DNA of 33,451 nt from Lachnospiraceae bacterium. GTDB taxonomy: Bacteria; Bacillota; Clostridia; Lachnospirales; Lachnospiraceae. Made by a program: the position numbers and the translations under genes. Location of the stretch: positions 1 to 33,451 of the forward strand of contig JAUNGD010000039.1 of NCBI GenBank assembly GCA_030524705.1, in the 5' to 3' direction. The notes beneath the pieces were generated by a model, which saw only the letters and a program-made list of their open reading frames with translations, was not told the DNA's origin and made no database searches. Positions 24,146-32,542 of this stretch are shown piece after piece. The number at the start of each line of letters is the position of its first letter. Within the stretch, counting starts at the first letter, position 1.

Positions 24146-24167
24146 AATATTTCAAGTCAGAAATATT
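24136..24167. repeat. Three copies of an 8-bp element (two direct, one inverted) ahead of the topoisomerase pair
   Basis: GAAATATT occurs at 24136-24143 and 24160-24167, and its exact reverse complement AATATTTC at 24146-24153. The first copy overlaps the end of the LbH gene. Together they could form an operator or alternative hairpins in front of the type II topoisomerase genes. AT-richness makes chance occurrence possible. Confidence 0.35.
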
Positions 24168-24220
24168 GATCATGGCCGGGCAGAAGCAGGGCCATTTTAG
24201 AACAGAAAAGGAGCAGCAAC

Positions 24221-26143
24221 ATGGCAAAGAGCAATACGTATGATGCGAGCAGTATTTCCGTGCTGGAGGGGCTGGAGGCAGTCAGGAAGCGCCCCGGTAT
24301 GTACATCGGAAGCGTATCGCGAAAGGGACTGAATCATTTGATCTATGAGATCGTGGACAATGCGGTGGACGAGCACCTGGCGGGCTTTTGCAGCCAGATC
24401 GAGGTATATCTGGAAAAGGACGGCTCGGCCACTGTGGAGGACAACGGCCGGGGGATTCCGGTGGGAATGCACGAAAAGGGCATGTCGGCGGAGCGTCTTG
24501 TATTTACGACGCTGCACGCCGGGGGCAAATTTGATGATACAGTTTACAAGACCAGCGGCGGTCTGCACGGCGTAGGCTCTTCGGTGGTAAATGCGTTGTC
24601 TACATGGCTGGACGTACAGGTCATGCTGGACGGAAAGATCCATCACGACCGCTATGAGCGTGGCGTCCCGGTGATCGAGCTGGAAAAGGGACTGCTTCCT
24701 GTGATCGGAAAGACAAAACAGACCGGAACCCGGATCAGCTTCCTGCCGGATCCGGAGATTTTTGAGAAGACAAGATTTTCAGCCACGGAGCTGAAGAGCC
24801 GTCTGCATGAGACGGCATATCTGAATCCGAATCTGACGATCCATTTTGAGGACCGCAGAGGCGAGGAAGTAGAGTCCATCATTTTTAGTGAGCCAGAGGG
24901 GATCACCGGATTTGTACGGGAATTAAATCAGAAATCAGAGGCGGTGAGCGAGCCCGTTTATTTTAAGGGAGAAGCGGACGGCATTCAGGTGGAGGTGGCG
25001 TTTCAATACGTCAACGAGTTCCATGAGAATGTGCTGGGCTTCTGCAACAACATCTACAATGCCGAGGGCGGCACGCATCTGACCGGATTTAAAACCACCT
25101 TTACTACGGTGATGAATTCCTACGCCCGCCAGATCGGAATTTTAAAGGAAAAGGACATAAATTTCACCGGGGCCGATATTCGAAACGGTATGACGGCGGT
25201 GGTATCCATCAAGCATCCGGCGCCCCGGTTTGAGGGACAGACGAAGACGAAGCTGGATAATCAGGATGCGGTGCGGGCCGTGGGAAAGGTGACCGGCGAG
25301 GAGATCGTTCTGTATTTTGACAAGCACCTGGAGGCGCTTAAAAGCATCCTGTCCTGTGCGGAGAAGGCGGCGAAGATCCGCAAGACTGAGGAGCGGGCCA
25401 GGACCAATCTTCTGACGAAGCAGAAGTATTCCTTCGACAGCAACGGAAAGCTGGCGAACTGTGAGAGCCGGGACAGCAGTATCTGTGAAATCTTTATCGT
25501 GGAGGGAGATTCTGCCGGGGGCTCGGCAAAGACGGCCCGGGACCGTAATTATCAGGCGATTCTTCCGATCCGGGGAAAAATCCTCAACGTGGAAAAGGCC
25601 AGCATAGACAAGGTTCTGGCGAACGCGGAGATCAAGACGATGATCAACGCCTTTGGCTGCGGATTTTCAGAAGGATACGGGAACGATTTTGACATTTCCA
25701 AGCTGCGCTATGACAAGATTGTGATTATGGCGGATGCCGATGTGGACGGCGCGCATATCTGTACGCTGCTGCTGACGCTGTTTTACCGCTTTATGCCGGA
25801 GCTGATCTACGAGGGGCACGTCTATATTGCGATGCCGCCGCTTTACAAGGTAATTCCCTCAAAGGGGAAGGAGCAGTATCTCTACGACGATAAGGCCCTG
25901 GAAAAATACCGTAAGACTCATAAATCACCCTTTACGCTTCAGCGGTACAAGGGCCTTGGAGAAATGGATGCGGAGCAGCTCTGGGAGACGACGCTGAATC
26001 CTGAGACCAGGGTGATGCAGAGAGTGGAGATCGAGGACGCGAGAATCGCTTCCAATATCACCCAGATGCTGATGGGAACCGAGGTGCCGCCGAGAAAGGC
26101 GTTCATTTACGAGCACGCCCAGGACGCATTGCTGGATGTGTAA
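24221..26143 (+). CDS. parE: Type II DNA topoisomerase B subunit (probable topoisomerase IV ParE; GyrB-like)
   Basis: ATPase subunit of a type II topoisomerase, 640 residues. The GHKL fold has EIVDNAVDEH, DNGRGIPVG and GGLHGVGSSVVNALS. The transducer domain is followed by TOPRIM, with VEGDSAGGSA (Glu428) and MADADVDGAH (Asp505, Asp507, Asp509). The end has the characteristic QRYKGLGEMDAEQLW segment. ATG 24221 follows AAGGAG at 7 bases. It is followed 70 bp later by the A subunit. Gyrase genes in Clostridia normally sit near dnaA/recF at the origin; none is here, so a second enzyme, topoisomerase IV, is favoured. By motifs alone it could equally be labelled GyrB. Confidence 0.82.
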   Translation: MAKSNTYDASSISVLEGLEAVRKRPGMYIGSVSRKGLNHLIYEIVDNAVDEHLAGFCSQIEVYLEKDGSATVEDNGRGIPVGMHEKGMSAERLVFTTLHAGGKFDDTVYKTSGGLHGVGSSVVNALSTWLDVQVMLDGKIHHDRYERGVPVIELEKGLLPVIGKTKQTGTRISFLPDPEIFEKTRFSATELKSRLHETAYLNPNLTIHFEDRRGEEVESIIFSEPEGITGFVRELNQKSEAVSEPVYFKGEADGIQVEVAFQYVNEFHENVLGFCNNIYNAEGGTHLTGFKTTFTTVMNSYARQIGILKEKDINFTGADIRNGMTAVVSIKHPAPRFEGQTKTKLDNQDAVRAVGKVTGEEIVLYFDKHLEALKSILSCAEKAAKIRKTEERARTNLLTKQKYSFDSNGKLANCESRDSSICEIFIVEGDSAGGSAKTARDRNYQAILPIRGKILNVEKASIDKVLANAEIKTMINAFGCGFSEGYGNDFDISKLRYDKIVIMADADVDGAHICTLLLTLFYRFMPELIYEGHVYIAMPPLYKVIPSKGKEQYLYDDKALEKYRKTHKSPFTLQRYKGLGEMDAEQLWETTLNPETRVMQRVEIEDARIASNITQMLMGTEVPPRKAFIYEHAQDALLDV

Positions 26144-26212
26144 AAACAATGAGCCAGGTGCATGCATATGCCGCTTGCAGCATAATGTGAGGATAAAAAA
26201 GGAGAAATATAG

Positions 26213-28450
26213 ATGGATGGACAGGTTATAAGAGCTGAATATTCAGATATTATGCAGAAATCATACATTGACTATGCCATGAGCGTTATCATTTCCCGGG
26301 CTCTGCCGGACGTCCGGGACGGCCTTAAGCCGGTACAGAGAAGGACGCTGTACGATATGTATGAGCTGGGGATCCGTTATGACAGGCCGTACCGTAAATG
26401 CGCCAGAATCGTCGGAGATACCATGGGTAAATACCATCCCCACGGCGACAGCTCCATTTATGAGGCGCTGGTGGTCATGGCCCAGGAATTCAAAAAGGGC
26501 ATGGCTCTGGTGGATGGCCACGGCAACTTCGGCTCCATCGAGGGAGACGGCGCTGCGGCGATGCGTTATACGGAGGCCAGGCTGCAGAAGGTGACGCAGC
26601 TGGCGTTTCTCGCTGACCTGGACAAGGACGTGGTGGACTTCGGCCCGAACTTTGACGAGACGGAGAAGGAGCCTCTGGTGCTTCCGGCGCGTATCCCGAA
26701 TCTTCTTGTAAACGGTTCGGAGGGTATCGCCGTAGGTATGGTGACCTCCATTCCGCCCCACAATCTCGGAGAGGTCATTGACGCGGTCAAGGCGATGATC
26801 AAAAATAATCAGATTACCAATGAGGAGCTGATGAAGTATATCAAGGGGCCGGATTTCCCCACCGGAGGCATTATCGTGAATCAGGATGAGCTGGCAGCCA
26901 TCTATGAGACGGGACAGGGAAAGATCCGTATCCGGGGCAGGGTAGAGGTAGAAAAGGTCAAGGGCGGAAAAGAGCGTCTGGTGATCACCGAGATTCCGTA
27001 TACCATGATGGGGGCCAACATCGCCAAGTTCCTGAACGATGTGGCCGCTCTGGTGGAGACAAAGAAGACGACGGATGTTGTTGATATTTCCAACCAGTCT
27101 TCCAAGGAGGGGATCCGCATTGTGCTGGAGCTGCGCCGGGGCGCAGACGTCGAGCGGCTGCAGAACCTTCTTTATAAAAAAACGAGGCTGGAGGATACCT
27201 TCGGCGTCAATATGCTGGCGGTGGCGGAGGGTAGGCCGGAAACGCTGAGCCTGCGCCAGATCCTGGAGCACCATATTGATTTCCAGTTTGAGCTGGCGAC
27301 GAGAAAATATCAGAACCTGCTGGAAAAGGAAGAGAAGAAAAGCGAGATCCAGGAGGGACTGATCCGGGCCTGTGACGTCATCGACCTGATCATAGAGATC
27401 CTGCGGGGCAGCAAAAGCCGGGAGCAGGTAAAAGCCTGCCTGGTGGAGGGCGTCACGGAGGGGATCAGGTTTAAGACAGAGAAGTCCCGGAGGATGGCCG
27501 CAAAGCTGGCTTTTACGGAGGCTCAGGCAAATGCCATTCTTGATATGCGGCTGTACCGACTGATCGGCCTTGAGATCGAGGTGCTCATGAAGGAGCACGA
27601 GGAGACGCTGAAAAACATTGCGAAATATCAGGATATTCTGAACCATTACGACTCTATGGCGGCGGTCATTATGAAGGAGCTGGATTCTTATAAAAAAGAA
27701 TTTGGACGTCCAAGAAGAACCACTCTGGAAAATGCGGAACAGATCGTTTTGGAGGAGCAGAAGCTCGAGGAGATACCGGTGGTATTTCTGATGGACCGCT
27801 TCGGCTACGTCCGTACCATTGACGAGACGATCTACGAGCGCAATAAGGAAGCGGCGGATACGGAAAACAAATATGTGATCCACTGTCTGAACACAGACCG
27901 CATCTGTATTTTCACCGATACGGGAAGGGTACATCTGCTGAAGGTGCTGGACGTTCCCTACGGAAAATTCAGGGACAAGGGAACTCCGGTGGACAATCTC
28001 TGCAATTACAGCAGCGCTGAGGAGAACTTTGTGGCGGTGACAGCGCTGAATGATATCAAAGATACGGTGCTCACCTTTGTGACGAAGCAGGCCATGGCAA
28101 AGCAGGTGCAGGGCTGTGAGTTCGATGTGTCAAAGCGGACGATTGCAGCGACGAAGCTGCAGGAAAACGACGCAGTCGTGGCTGTCCATGCGGCCTCAGA
28201 GCAGGCGCATATCGTTTTGTCCACGAAGGAAGGCTATTTCCTGCGTTTTCCGGTATCGGAGATTCCGCTCAAGAAAAAGACGGCGGTGGGTGTAAGAGGC
28301 ATGAAGCTTTCGGAGAAGGACGAGATTGAGCATGTATACTGGCTGGACGGCGGCGAGGTGCCGGAGGTCCTGTACCATGACAAGCCGGTACACATCAACC
28401 GTTTGAAGATCGGAAGCCGGGATTCGAAGGGAACGAAGGCCCGAGGATAA
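26213..28450 (+). CDS. parC: Type II DNA topoisomerase A subunit (probable topoisomerase IV ParC; GyrA-like)
   Basis: DNA breakage-reunion subunit, 745 residues, partner of the preceding B subunit. The active-site tyrosine is Tyr119 in AAAMRYTEARL. The quinolone-resistance region reads HPHGDSSIYEAL with Ser80 and Glu84, the residues associated with quinolone susceptibility in ParC numbering. The C-terminal beta-propeller region (from about residue 500) is shorter than in typical GyrA, and I do not see the QRRGGKG gyrase box needed for negative supercoiling, which favours ParC. The phrase VDGHGNFGS is more GyrA-like, so the label has some doubt. ATG 26213 follows AAGGAGA. A strong terminator lies 6 bp after the stop. 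Confidence 0.83.
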   Translation: MDGQVIRAEYSDIMQKSYIDYAMSVIISRALPDVRDGLKPVQRRTLYDMYELGIRYDRPYRKCARIVGDTMGKYHPHGDSSIYEALVVMAQEFKKGMALVDGHGNFGSIEGDGAAAMRYTEARLQKVTQLAFLADLDKDVVDFGPNFDETEKEPLVLPARIPNLLVNGSEGIAVGMVTSIPPHNLGEVIDAVKAMIKNNQITNEELMKYIKGPDFPTGGIIVNQDELAAIYETGQGKIRIRGRVEVEKVKGGKERLVITEIPYTMMGANIAKFLNDVAALVETKKTTDVVDISNQSSKEGIRIVLELRRGADVERLQNLLYKKTRLEDTFGVNMLAVAEGRPETLSLRQILEHHIDFQFELATRKYQNLLEKEEKKSEIQEGLIRACDVIDLIIEILRGSKSREQVKACLVEGVTEGIRFKTEKSRRMAAKLAFTEAQANAILDMRLYRLIGLEIEVLMKEHEETLKNIAKYQDILNHYDSMAAVIMKELDSYKKEFGRPRRTTLENAEQIVLEEQKLEEIPVVFLMDRFGYVRTIDETIYERNKEAADTENKYVIHCLNTDRICIFTDTGRVHLLKVLDVPYGKFRDKGTPVDNLCNYSSAEENFVAVTALNDIKDTVLTFVTKQAMAKQVQGCEFDVSKRTIAATKLQENDAVVAVHAASEQAHIVLSTKEGYFLRFPVSEIPLKKKTAVGVRGMKLSEKDEIEHVYWLDGGEVPEVLYHDKPVHINRLKIGSRDSKGTKARG

Positions 28451-28455
28451 ACTGC

Positions 28456-28493
28456 AAAAAGTCTCCGGCTGCGCTGCGGCAGGAGACTTTTTT
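28456..28493. terminator. Bidirectional intrinsic terminator between parC and the AraC gene
   Basis: AAAAAGTCTCC (28456-28466) pairs with GGAGACTTTTT (28482-28492), an 11-bp perfect stem with a GC-rich inner loop and T-runs at both ends. It lies between two convergent genes (stops at 28450 and 28501), so it can serve both strands. Confidence 0.92.
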
Positions 28494-28500
28494 GAAAATT

Positions 28501-29346
28501 CTAATTGCTGTTCTGATTCCGCCACGCTCTCGGCGACACCCCATACACATTCTTAAACGCTCTGGAAAAATGCAGGGGGTTCGGATATCCCACCGCATTT
28601 CCAATATCACTGACAGACAGCGACGTGAGCTTCAAAAGCTCCGTCGCTTTTATCATTCTGTAATTCAAAAGAAACTCCTGGGGAGATTTCCCCACGGCGT
28701 CCTTAAATATTTTCCCGAAATAGCTTCTGTTCAGCCCGCAGACCGAGGCAATGTCCTCCACCGAAATATCATTCTGGAAATTCTGCTCAATGAAGGTGAG
28801 GGATTCCTTAATGTAAAAATCCCGCAGCTTACTGTGCTTCGGCGTATAAAGCTGGGCGGCGGAGCGGGTCAGATAGTCAAGAAACAGGTACAGATGCCCG
28901 ATCAGATGAAAAGGCGTTTCTCCACTGTGCCGGACAATATACAGCATTTCATTCATCATTTCTTCCCGCAGGTCTTTGGATCGGGCGTGATAAATCGGAG
29001 TATCGGCGGTGAGTCCGGCAATTTCAATCGCTTCTTTTACCCGGAGTCCGTCAAATTCCAGCCAGGTATATTCCCAGGGAAGGTCTTCTGAGGCAGTATA
29101 CATGGAAATCTGTCCGGGAAAAAGCATAAATCCCTGGCCGCTTTTGATGTAGTACGTCTGAGTGACCCCCTTGGAGTCGCTTGCATCAAGCTTGCCGGAA
29201 CCGGAGATGACATAGTGAAACAGATAATGGTTGCGGGCCGCCGGACCGAAGGAATAGGCCGGGGTACACTGCTCCCAGCCGTACTGATACAGGCCCAGAT
29301 CTACGAAGTTTTCATTTGGGAAGATGGAAAAAAGGTAGTTGGACAT
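28501..29346 (-). CDS. AraC-family transcriptional regulator
   Basis: A 281-residue regulator. The N-terminal half is a cupin-like sensory domain (about residues 20-110, with the GQGFMLFPGQISMY strand typical of AraC cupins). The C-terminal ~100 residues hold two helix-turn-helix motifs: ISVEDIASVCGLNRSYFGKIFK and LSVSDIGNAVGYPNPLHFSRAFK, ending in the AraC signature YGVSPRAWR. ATG 29346 (minus strand) follows GGAGGA. It is divergent from the GH13/ABC importer operon across a 245-bp gap that carries a tandem repeat, so it is probably the pathway activator responding to an isomaltooligosaccharide or similar glucoside. No signal peptide or membrane segment is present. Confidence 0.93.
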   Translation of the reverse strand: MSNYLFSIFPNENFVDLGLYQYGWEQCTPAYSFGPAARNHYLFHYVISGSGKLDASDSKGVTQTYYIKSGQGFMLFPGQISMYTASEDLPWEYTWLEFDGLRVKEAIEIAGLTADTPIYHARSKDLREEMMNEMLYIVRHSGETPFHLIGHLYLFLDYLTRSAAQLYTPKHSKLRDFYIKESLTFIEQNFQNDISVEDIASVCGLNRSYFGKIFKDAVGKSPQEFLLNYRMIKATELLKLTSLSVSDIGNAVGYPNPLHFSRAFKNVYGVSPRAWRNQNSN

Positions 29347-29382
29347 CGCTTTTCCTCCGTAAAGTTTATAAATTTTTTAGAT

Positions 29383-29388
29383 ATTATA
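29383..29388 (-). promoter_or_regulatory. Possible -10 element of the AraC gene
   Basis: The minus strand reads TATAAT here, about 40 bp ahead of the regulator's start codon. No good -35 sits at 16-18 bp, so the promoter would be weak or need activation. Confidence 0.3.
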
Positions 29389-29432
29389 TCTTAAAACATA
29401 CCAAAATGCTAGACCTATTTCATATATAGCTG

Positions 29433-29468
29433 TAAAAATCGCAATATGGTATAAAAACGACAATATAG
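29433..29468. promoter_or_regulatory. Tandem direct repeat, likely AraC-regulator binding site
   Basis: Two 17-bp copies, 29433-29449 and 29452-29468, start 19 bp apart and match at 13 of 17 positions (TAAAAA then CAATAT conserved). They end 5 bp before the -35 of the GH13 promoter. AraC-family activators typically bind two such half sites, about two helical turns apart, next to the -35. The fit is by position and spacing. Confidence 0.6.
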
Positions 29469-29473
29469 CGATA

Positions 29474-29502
29474 TTTATAGACGCATAATGGGATGTTATA
29501 AT
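29474..29502 (+). promoter_or_regulatory. Promoter of the GH13/ABC importer operon
   Basis: TTTATA at 29474-29479, a 17-bp spacer and a perfect TATAAT at 29497-29502. The -35 is weak (4 of 6), as expected for an activator-dependent promoter. The leader to the chosen start codon is about 85 bases. Confidence 0.6.
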
Positions 29503-29591
29503 CAGTCTCAAGATAAGAAAACCTGATGAAAAATGTAAAAAAGACAGATAAGTCAGCACTTTGCGGGAATCAGGGAGAAAGGAGTGAGAGA

Positions 29592-31226
29592 ATGCAGGAT
29601 ACACCTTGGTGGAAGAGCGCAGTCATTTACCAGATCTATCCGCGCAGCTTTTATGACAGCAACGGCGACGGCATAGGCGATCTGAAGGGGATTGTCCTTA
29701 AGCTGGACTACCTTGCAGAGCTTGGTATTGATGCAATATGGCTGTCTCCGGTTTACCGCTCCCCGCAGGATGATAACGGATACGATATCTCCGATTATCA
29801 GGATATTGATCCGATTTTTGGGAACCTTACGGATATGGACGCCCTGATCGCCGAAGCGGCGAAAAGGGGGATTCGGATTATTATGGATCTGGTGCTGAAC
29901 CATACCTCCGACGAGCATCCATGGTTTGTGGAAGCAAAAAAGAGCCGGAAAAATCCGTACCATGACTATTACGTATGGCGTGACGGCGATGAGAATACCC
30001 TTCCCAATGATCTGAAATCCGCATTTTGTGGATCGGCGTGGGAATGGGTTCCGGAGTGCGGACAGTACTATCTCCATCAGTTTTCGGTGAAGCAGCCGGA
30101 TCTGAACTGGGAGAACCCCAAGGTAAGAAAAGAAATTTATCAAATGATCCAGTGGTGGGTGGACAGAGGCGTGGGCGGTTTTCGCCTGGATGTCATCGAC
30201 CTGATCGGCAAAGAGCCGGACACCGGCGTGATGGCAGAAGGGAAAATGCTTCATCCGTATTTGAAGGAGATGAGCAGCGCCGTATTTCAGCAGAAGGAAC
30301 TGGTTACAGTCGGAGAAGCCTGGAGCGCGACTCCCCAGCGGGCATTTTTATACAGCAGCCCCGACGGTTCAGAGCTTTCCATGGTATTCCAGTTCGAGCA
30401 CATTGTCCTGGATCAGCAGCCGGGAGGCGAAAAGTGGGATCTGGCCCCGCTTCCCTTTGCAAAATTCAAAGAAATATTTACAAAATGGCAGACCAGTCTG
30501 TACCAGAAGGGATGGAACAGCCTGTTCCTGAACAATCACGATCTGCCAAGAGCCGTATCCCGGTTTGGAGACGACGGGGAATACCGGGAAAAATCGGCGA
30601 AGATGCTGGCTCTTATGCTGCATGGGATGCAGGGAACTCCCTATATCTACCAGGGGGAGGAGCTGGGCATGACGAATGTGCGGTATGAGCTTTCAGACTA
30701 CCGCGACATCGAGCTTTTAAATATGTATCGGGAGCGGAAGGAAAAGGGATATTCCGAACAGGAGATCATGGATTCTATTTACGCCAAGGGACGGGATAAT
30801 GCCCGGACGCCGATGCAGTGGAGTGGAGAACCGAATGCGGGATTTACTGAGGGGACGCCCTGGATCAGGGTGAATCCGAACTACGGCAGCATCAATGCCG
30901 AAGAGGAGCTGCAGGATCCAGATTCCGTTTTTCATTTCTACCAAAAATTGATTCAGCTCCGGAAGACGATTCCGGTACTGATAGATGGCAAATTTGAGCC
31001 GGTACTATCTGAGCATCCAGACATTTTTGCATATACCAGAACAGATGAAAAAAGTTGTCTGCTGGTCATCTGCAATTTTACCGGCCGGGAGGTTCGCTAT
31101 GACCTGGCCGAAGTCTGGGAGGATGGAGAGCTCCTGCTGAGCAATGAGGAGAATGGTTTTGCTCAGGGACTCCTGAGACCCTACGAGGCGAACATGGTGA
31201 TAAAAAGAAAGGAGGGTGTTTCATGA
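29592..31226 (+). CDS. dexB: GH13 alpha-glucosidase, probable glucan 1,6-alpha-glucosidase (DexB-like)
   Basis: A 544-residue cytoplasmic enzyme (no signal peptide) that removes glucose from isomaltooligosaccharides. The catalytic trio is Asp200 (GGFRLDV), Glu242 (VGEAW) and Asp317 (NNHDLPR). A calcium-site loop DSNGDGIGDL is near residue 24. The segments ELSMVFQFEHI, KFKEIFTKWQT and GTPYIYQGEELGMTN match streptococcal DexB and separate it from trehalose-6-phosphate hydrolases, although oligo-1,6-glucosidase MalL remains possible. ATG 29592 follows AAGGAG; the frame opens earlier, at 29526, but that N-terminus is not family-like. It overlaps the substrate-binding protein gene by 4 bp. Confidence 0.88.
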   Translation: MQDTPWWKSAVIYQIYPRSFYDSNGDGIGDLKGIVLKLDYLAELGIDAIWLSPVYRSPQDDNGYDISDYQDIDPIFGNLTDMDALIAEAAKRGIRIIMDLVLNHTSDEHPWFVEAKKSRKNPYHDYYVWRDGDENTLPNDLKSAFCGSAWEWVPECGQYYLHQFSVKQPDLNWENPKVRKEIYQMIQWWVDRGVGGFRLDVIDLIGKEPDTGVMAEGKMLHPYLKEMSSAVFQQKELVTVGEAWSATPQRAFLYSSPDGSELSMVFQFEHIVLDQQPGGEKWDLAPLPFAKFKEIFTKWQTSLYQKGWNSLFLNNHDLPRAVSRFGDDGEYREKSAKMLALMLHGMQGTPYIYQGEELGMTNVRYELSDYRDIELLNMYRERKEKGYSEQEIMDSIYAKGRDNARTPMQWSGEPNAGFTEGTPWIRVNPNYGSINAEEELQDPDSVFHFYQKLIQLRKTIPVLIDGKFEPVLSEHPDIFAYTRTDEKSCLLVICNFTGREVRYDLAEVWEDGELLLSNEENGFAQGLLRPYEANMVIKRKEGVS

Positions 31227-32542
31227 GAACACACGTGAAGACTGCCGGACTTTTGATGATGAGCGCGGCGGCAATGGCAGCACTGCTTTCAGGATGCGGT
31301 GCAAAGGAAGATGCAAATGGAAAGACTGTGGTCGAGATTGTTTCTTACAAGCCGGAAGCGGTCAAAGCATTTGATGCCCTTGAGGAAAAATTCAATGCTA
31401 CCCATGATGACATCGAATTGAAGATTGATTCCCCCAACGATGCAATGACAATCCTGAAGACCAGATTTATCAGAGAGGACTATCCTGACATCATCGGCAT
31501 TGGCGGAGACATCAACTACTCCAATTTCCTGGATGCCGAGATGCTTATGGACATTTCTGACTATGAAGGGCTGGCAGACATTAAGGAATCCTATCTGAGA
31601 ACTGCAAAGGAGTTGGAGTTCATTCCTCTGGACGGCACATATGCAGTACCATATATGGCGAATGCAGCCGGCGTTCTGTACAACAAAGATATCTTTGATG
31701 AGCATGGATGGACGATTCCTGAGACGCTGGATGAGTTTTATGCACTCTGCGACGAGATTCAGGAGGCGGGAGTTCAGCCGCTGTACTTTGGCTTCAAGGA
31801 TACCTGGACTACTCTTGCACCGTGGAACGCGATCTGCGTAGACCTGGCTCCGTCAGATATTTGTTCTCAGGTAAATGCAGGAAGCGCCAAGTTTGCCGAT
31901 GCATACCGTCCGGTGGCGGAGGTAACGCAGTCGCTGCTTCAGTATGCACAGCCGGATCCCTTCGCTTACGGCTACAACGATGCATGTACGGCCTTTGCAA
32001 GAGGTGAGTCGGCAATGTACGTGATCGGAAGTTACGCTGTTCCGCAGATTAAATCCGTAAACCCGGATATTAACATTGATTCCTTTGTATTCCCGGGAAG
32101 CAATGATCCGGAAGAAAATCTTCTGAACTCCGGCAACGACCTTCAGTGGTCCGTAATGGCAGGCAAGGAAGACAAGAAAGAGGCAATCTACGAGGTACTT
32201 GATTTCCTGTATGAGGATGAGAACATTCAGACATATCTGGACGACCAGAATGCCGTTCCGTGTAAGAAGGGTGACTTTGAGCTTCCCTCCATGCTGGATG
32301 GTATGAAGGAGTACATTGAAAACGACAAGATGGCAGATTATCAGGATCACCATTATCCTTCAGAGATGTCTGTGGATGCATTGATCCAGACCTTCCTGAT
32401 GGATGAAAATGACAACGCCCTCGATACATTCCTTGAGAAGTTCGACACTGAGTGGGCACGCTACAACCGCGACCTGATCGCAAAGGTTCAGAAATTTTAT
32501 GAAGAGAATCCCGATAAACTGACGGAAGGAGGAGAAGAGTAA
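31223..32542 (+). CDS. Sugar ABC transporter substrate-binding lipoprotein
   Basis: A 439-residue extracellular solute-binding protein of the family 1 type. The N-terminal signal ends in a lipobox LLSGC with the lipid-modified Cys25. The next ~410 residues form a two-lobe binding fold, with VPYMANAAGVLYNKDIFDEHGW (about residues 138-159) being typical of maltodextrin/multiple-sugar binders. Translation is coupled to the GH13 gene (4-bp overlap) and to the first permease (1-bp overlap); AAAGGAGGG precedes ATG 31223. The neighbouring glucosidase suggests short alpha-glucans, especially isomaltose-type oligosaccharides. The ATPase is not visible; Firmicutes often use a shared MsmK for such importers. 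Confidence 0.93.
   Translation: MRTHVKTAGLLMMSAAAMAALLSGCGAKEDANGKTVVEIVSYKPEAVKAFDALEEKFNATHDDIELKIDSPNDAMTILKTRFIREDYPDIIGIGGDINYSNFLDAEMLMDISDYEGLADIKESYLRTAKELEFIPLDGTYAVPYMANAAGVLYNKDIFDEHGWTIPETLDEFYALCDEIQEAGVQPLYFGFKDTWTTLAPWNAICVDLAPSDICSQVNAGSAKFADAYRPVAEVTQSLLQYAQPDPFAYGYNDACTAFARGESAMYVIGSYAVPQIKSVNPDINIDSFVFPGSNDPEENLLNSGNDLQWSVMAGKEDKKEAIYEVLDFLYEDENIQTYLDDQNAVPCKKGDFELPSMLDGMKEYIENDKMADYQDHHYPSEMSVDALIQTFLMDENDNALDTFLEKFDTEWARYNRDLIAKVQKFYEENPDKLTEGGEE

Noticed and set aside
24172-24197. ATGGCC...GGCCAT hairpin with TTTT as a terminator after the LbH gene
   Set aside because: The stem is only 6 bp with a 12-base loop and a short T-run; too weak to call.
26261-27934. Long minus-strand open frame (557 codons) opposite the topoisomerase A gene
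   Set aside because: The plus strand carries a full conserved ParC/GyrA protein. The antisense frame has no recognisable domain and is a by-product of codon bias.
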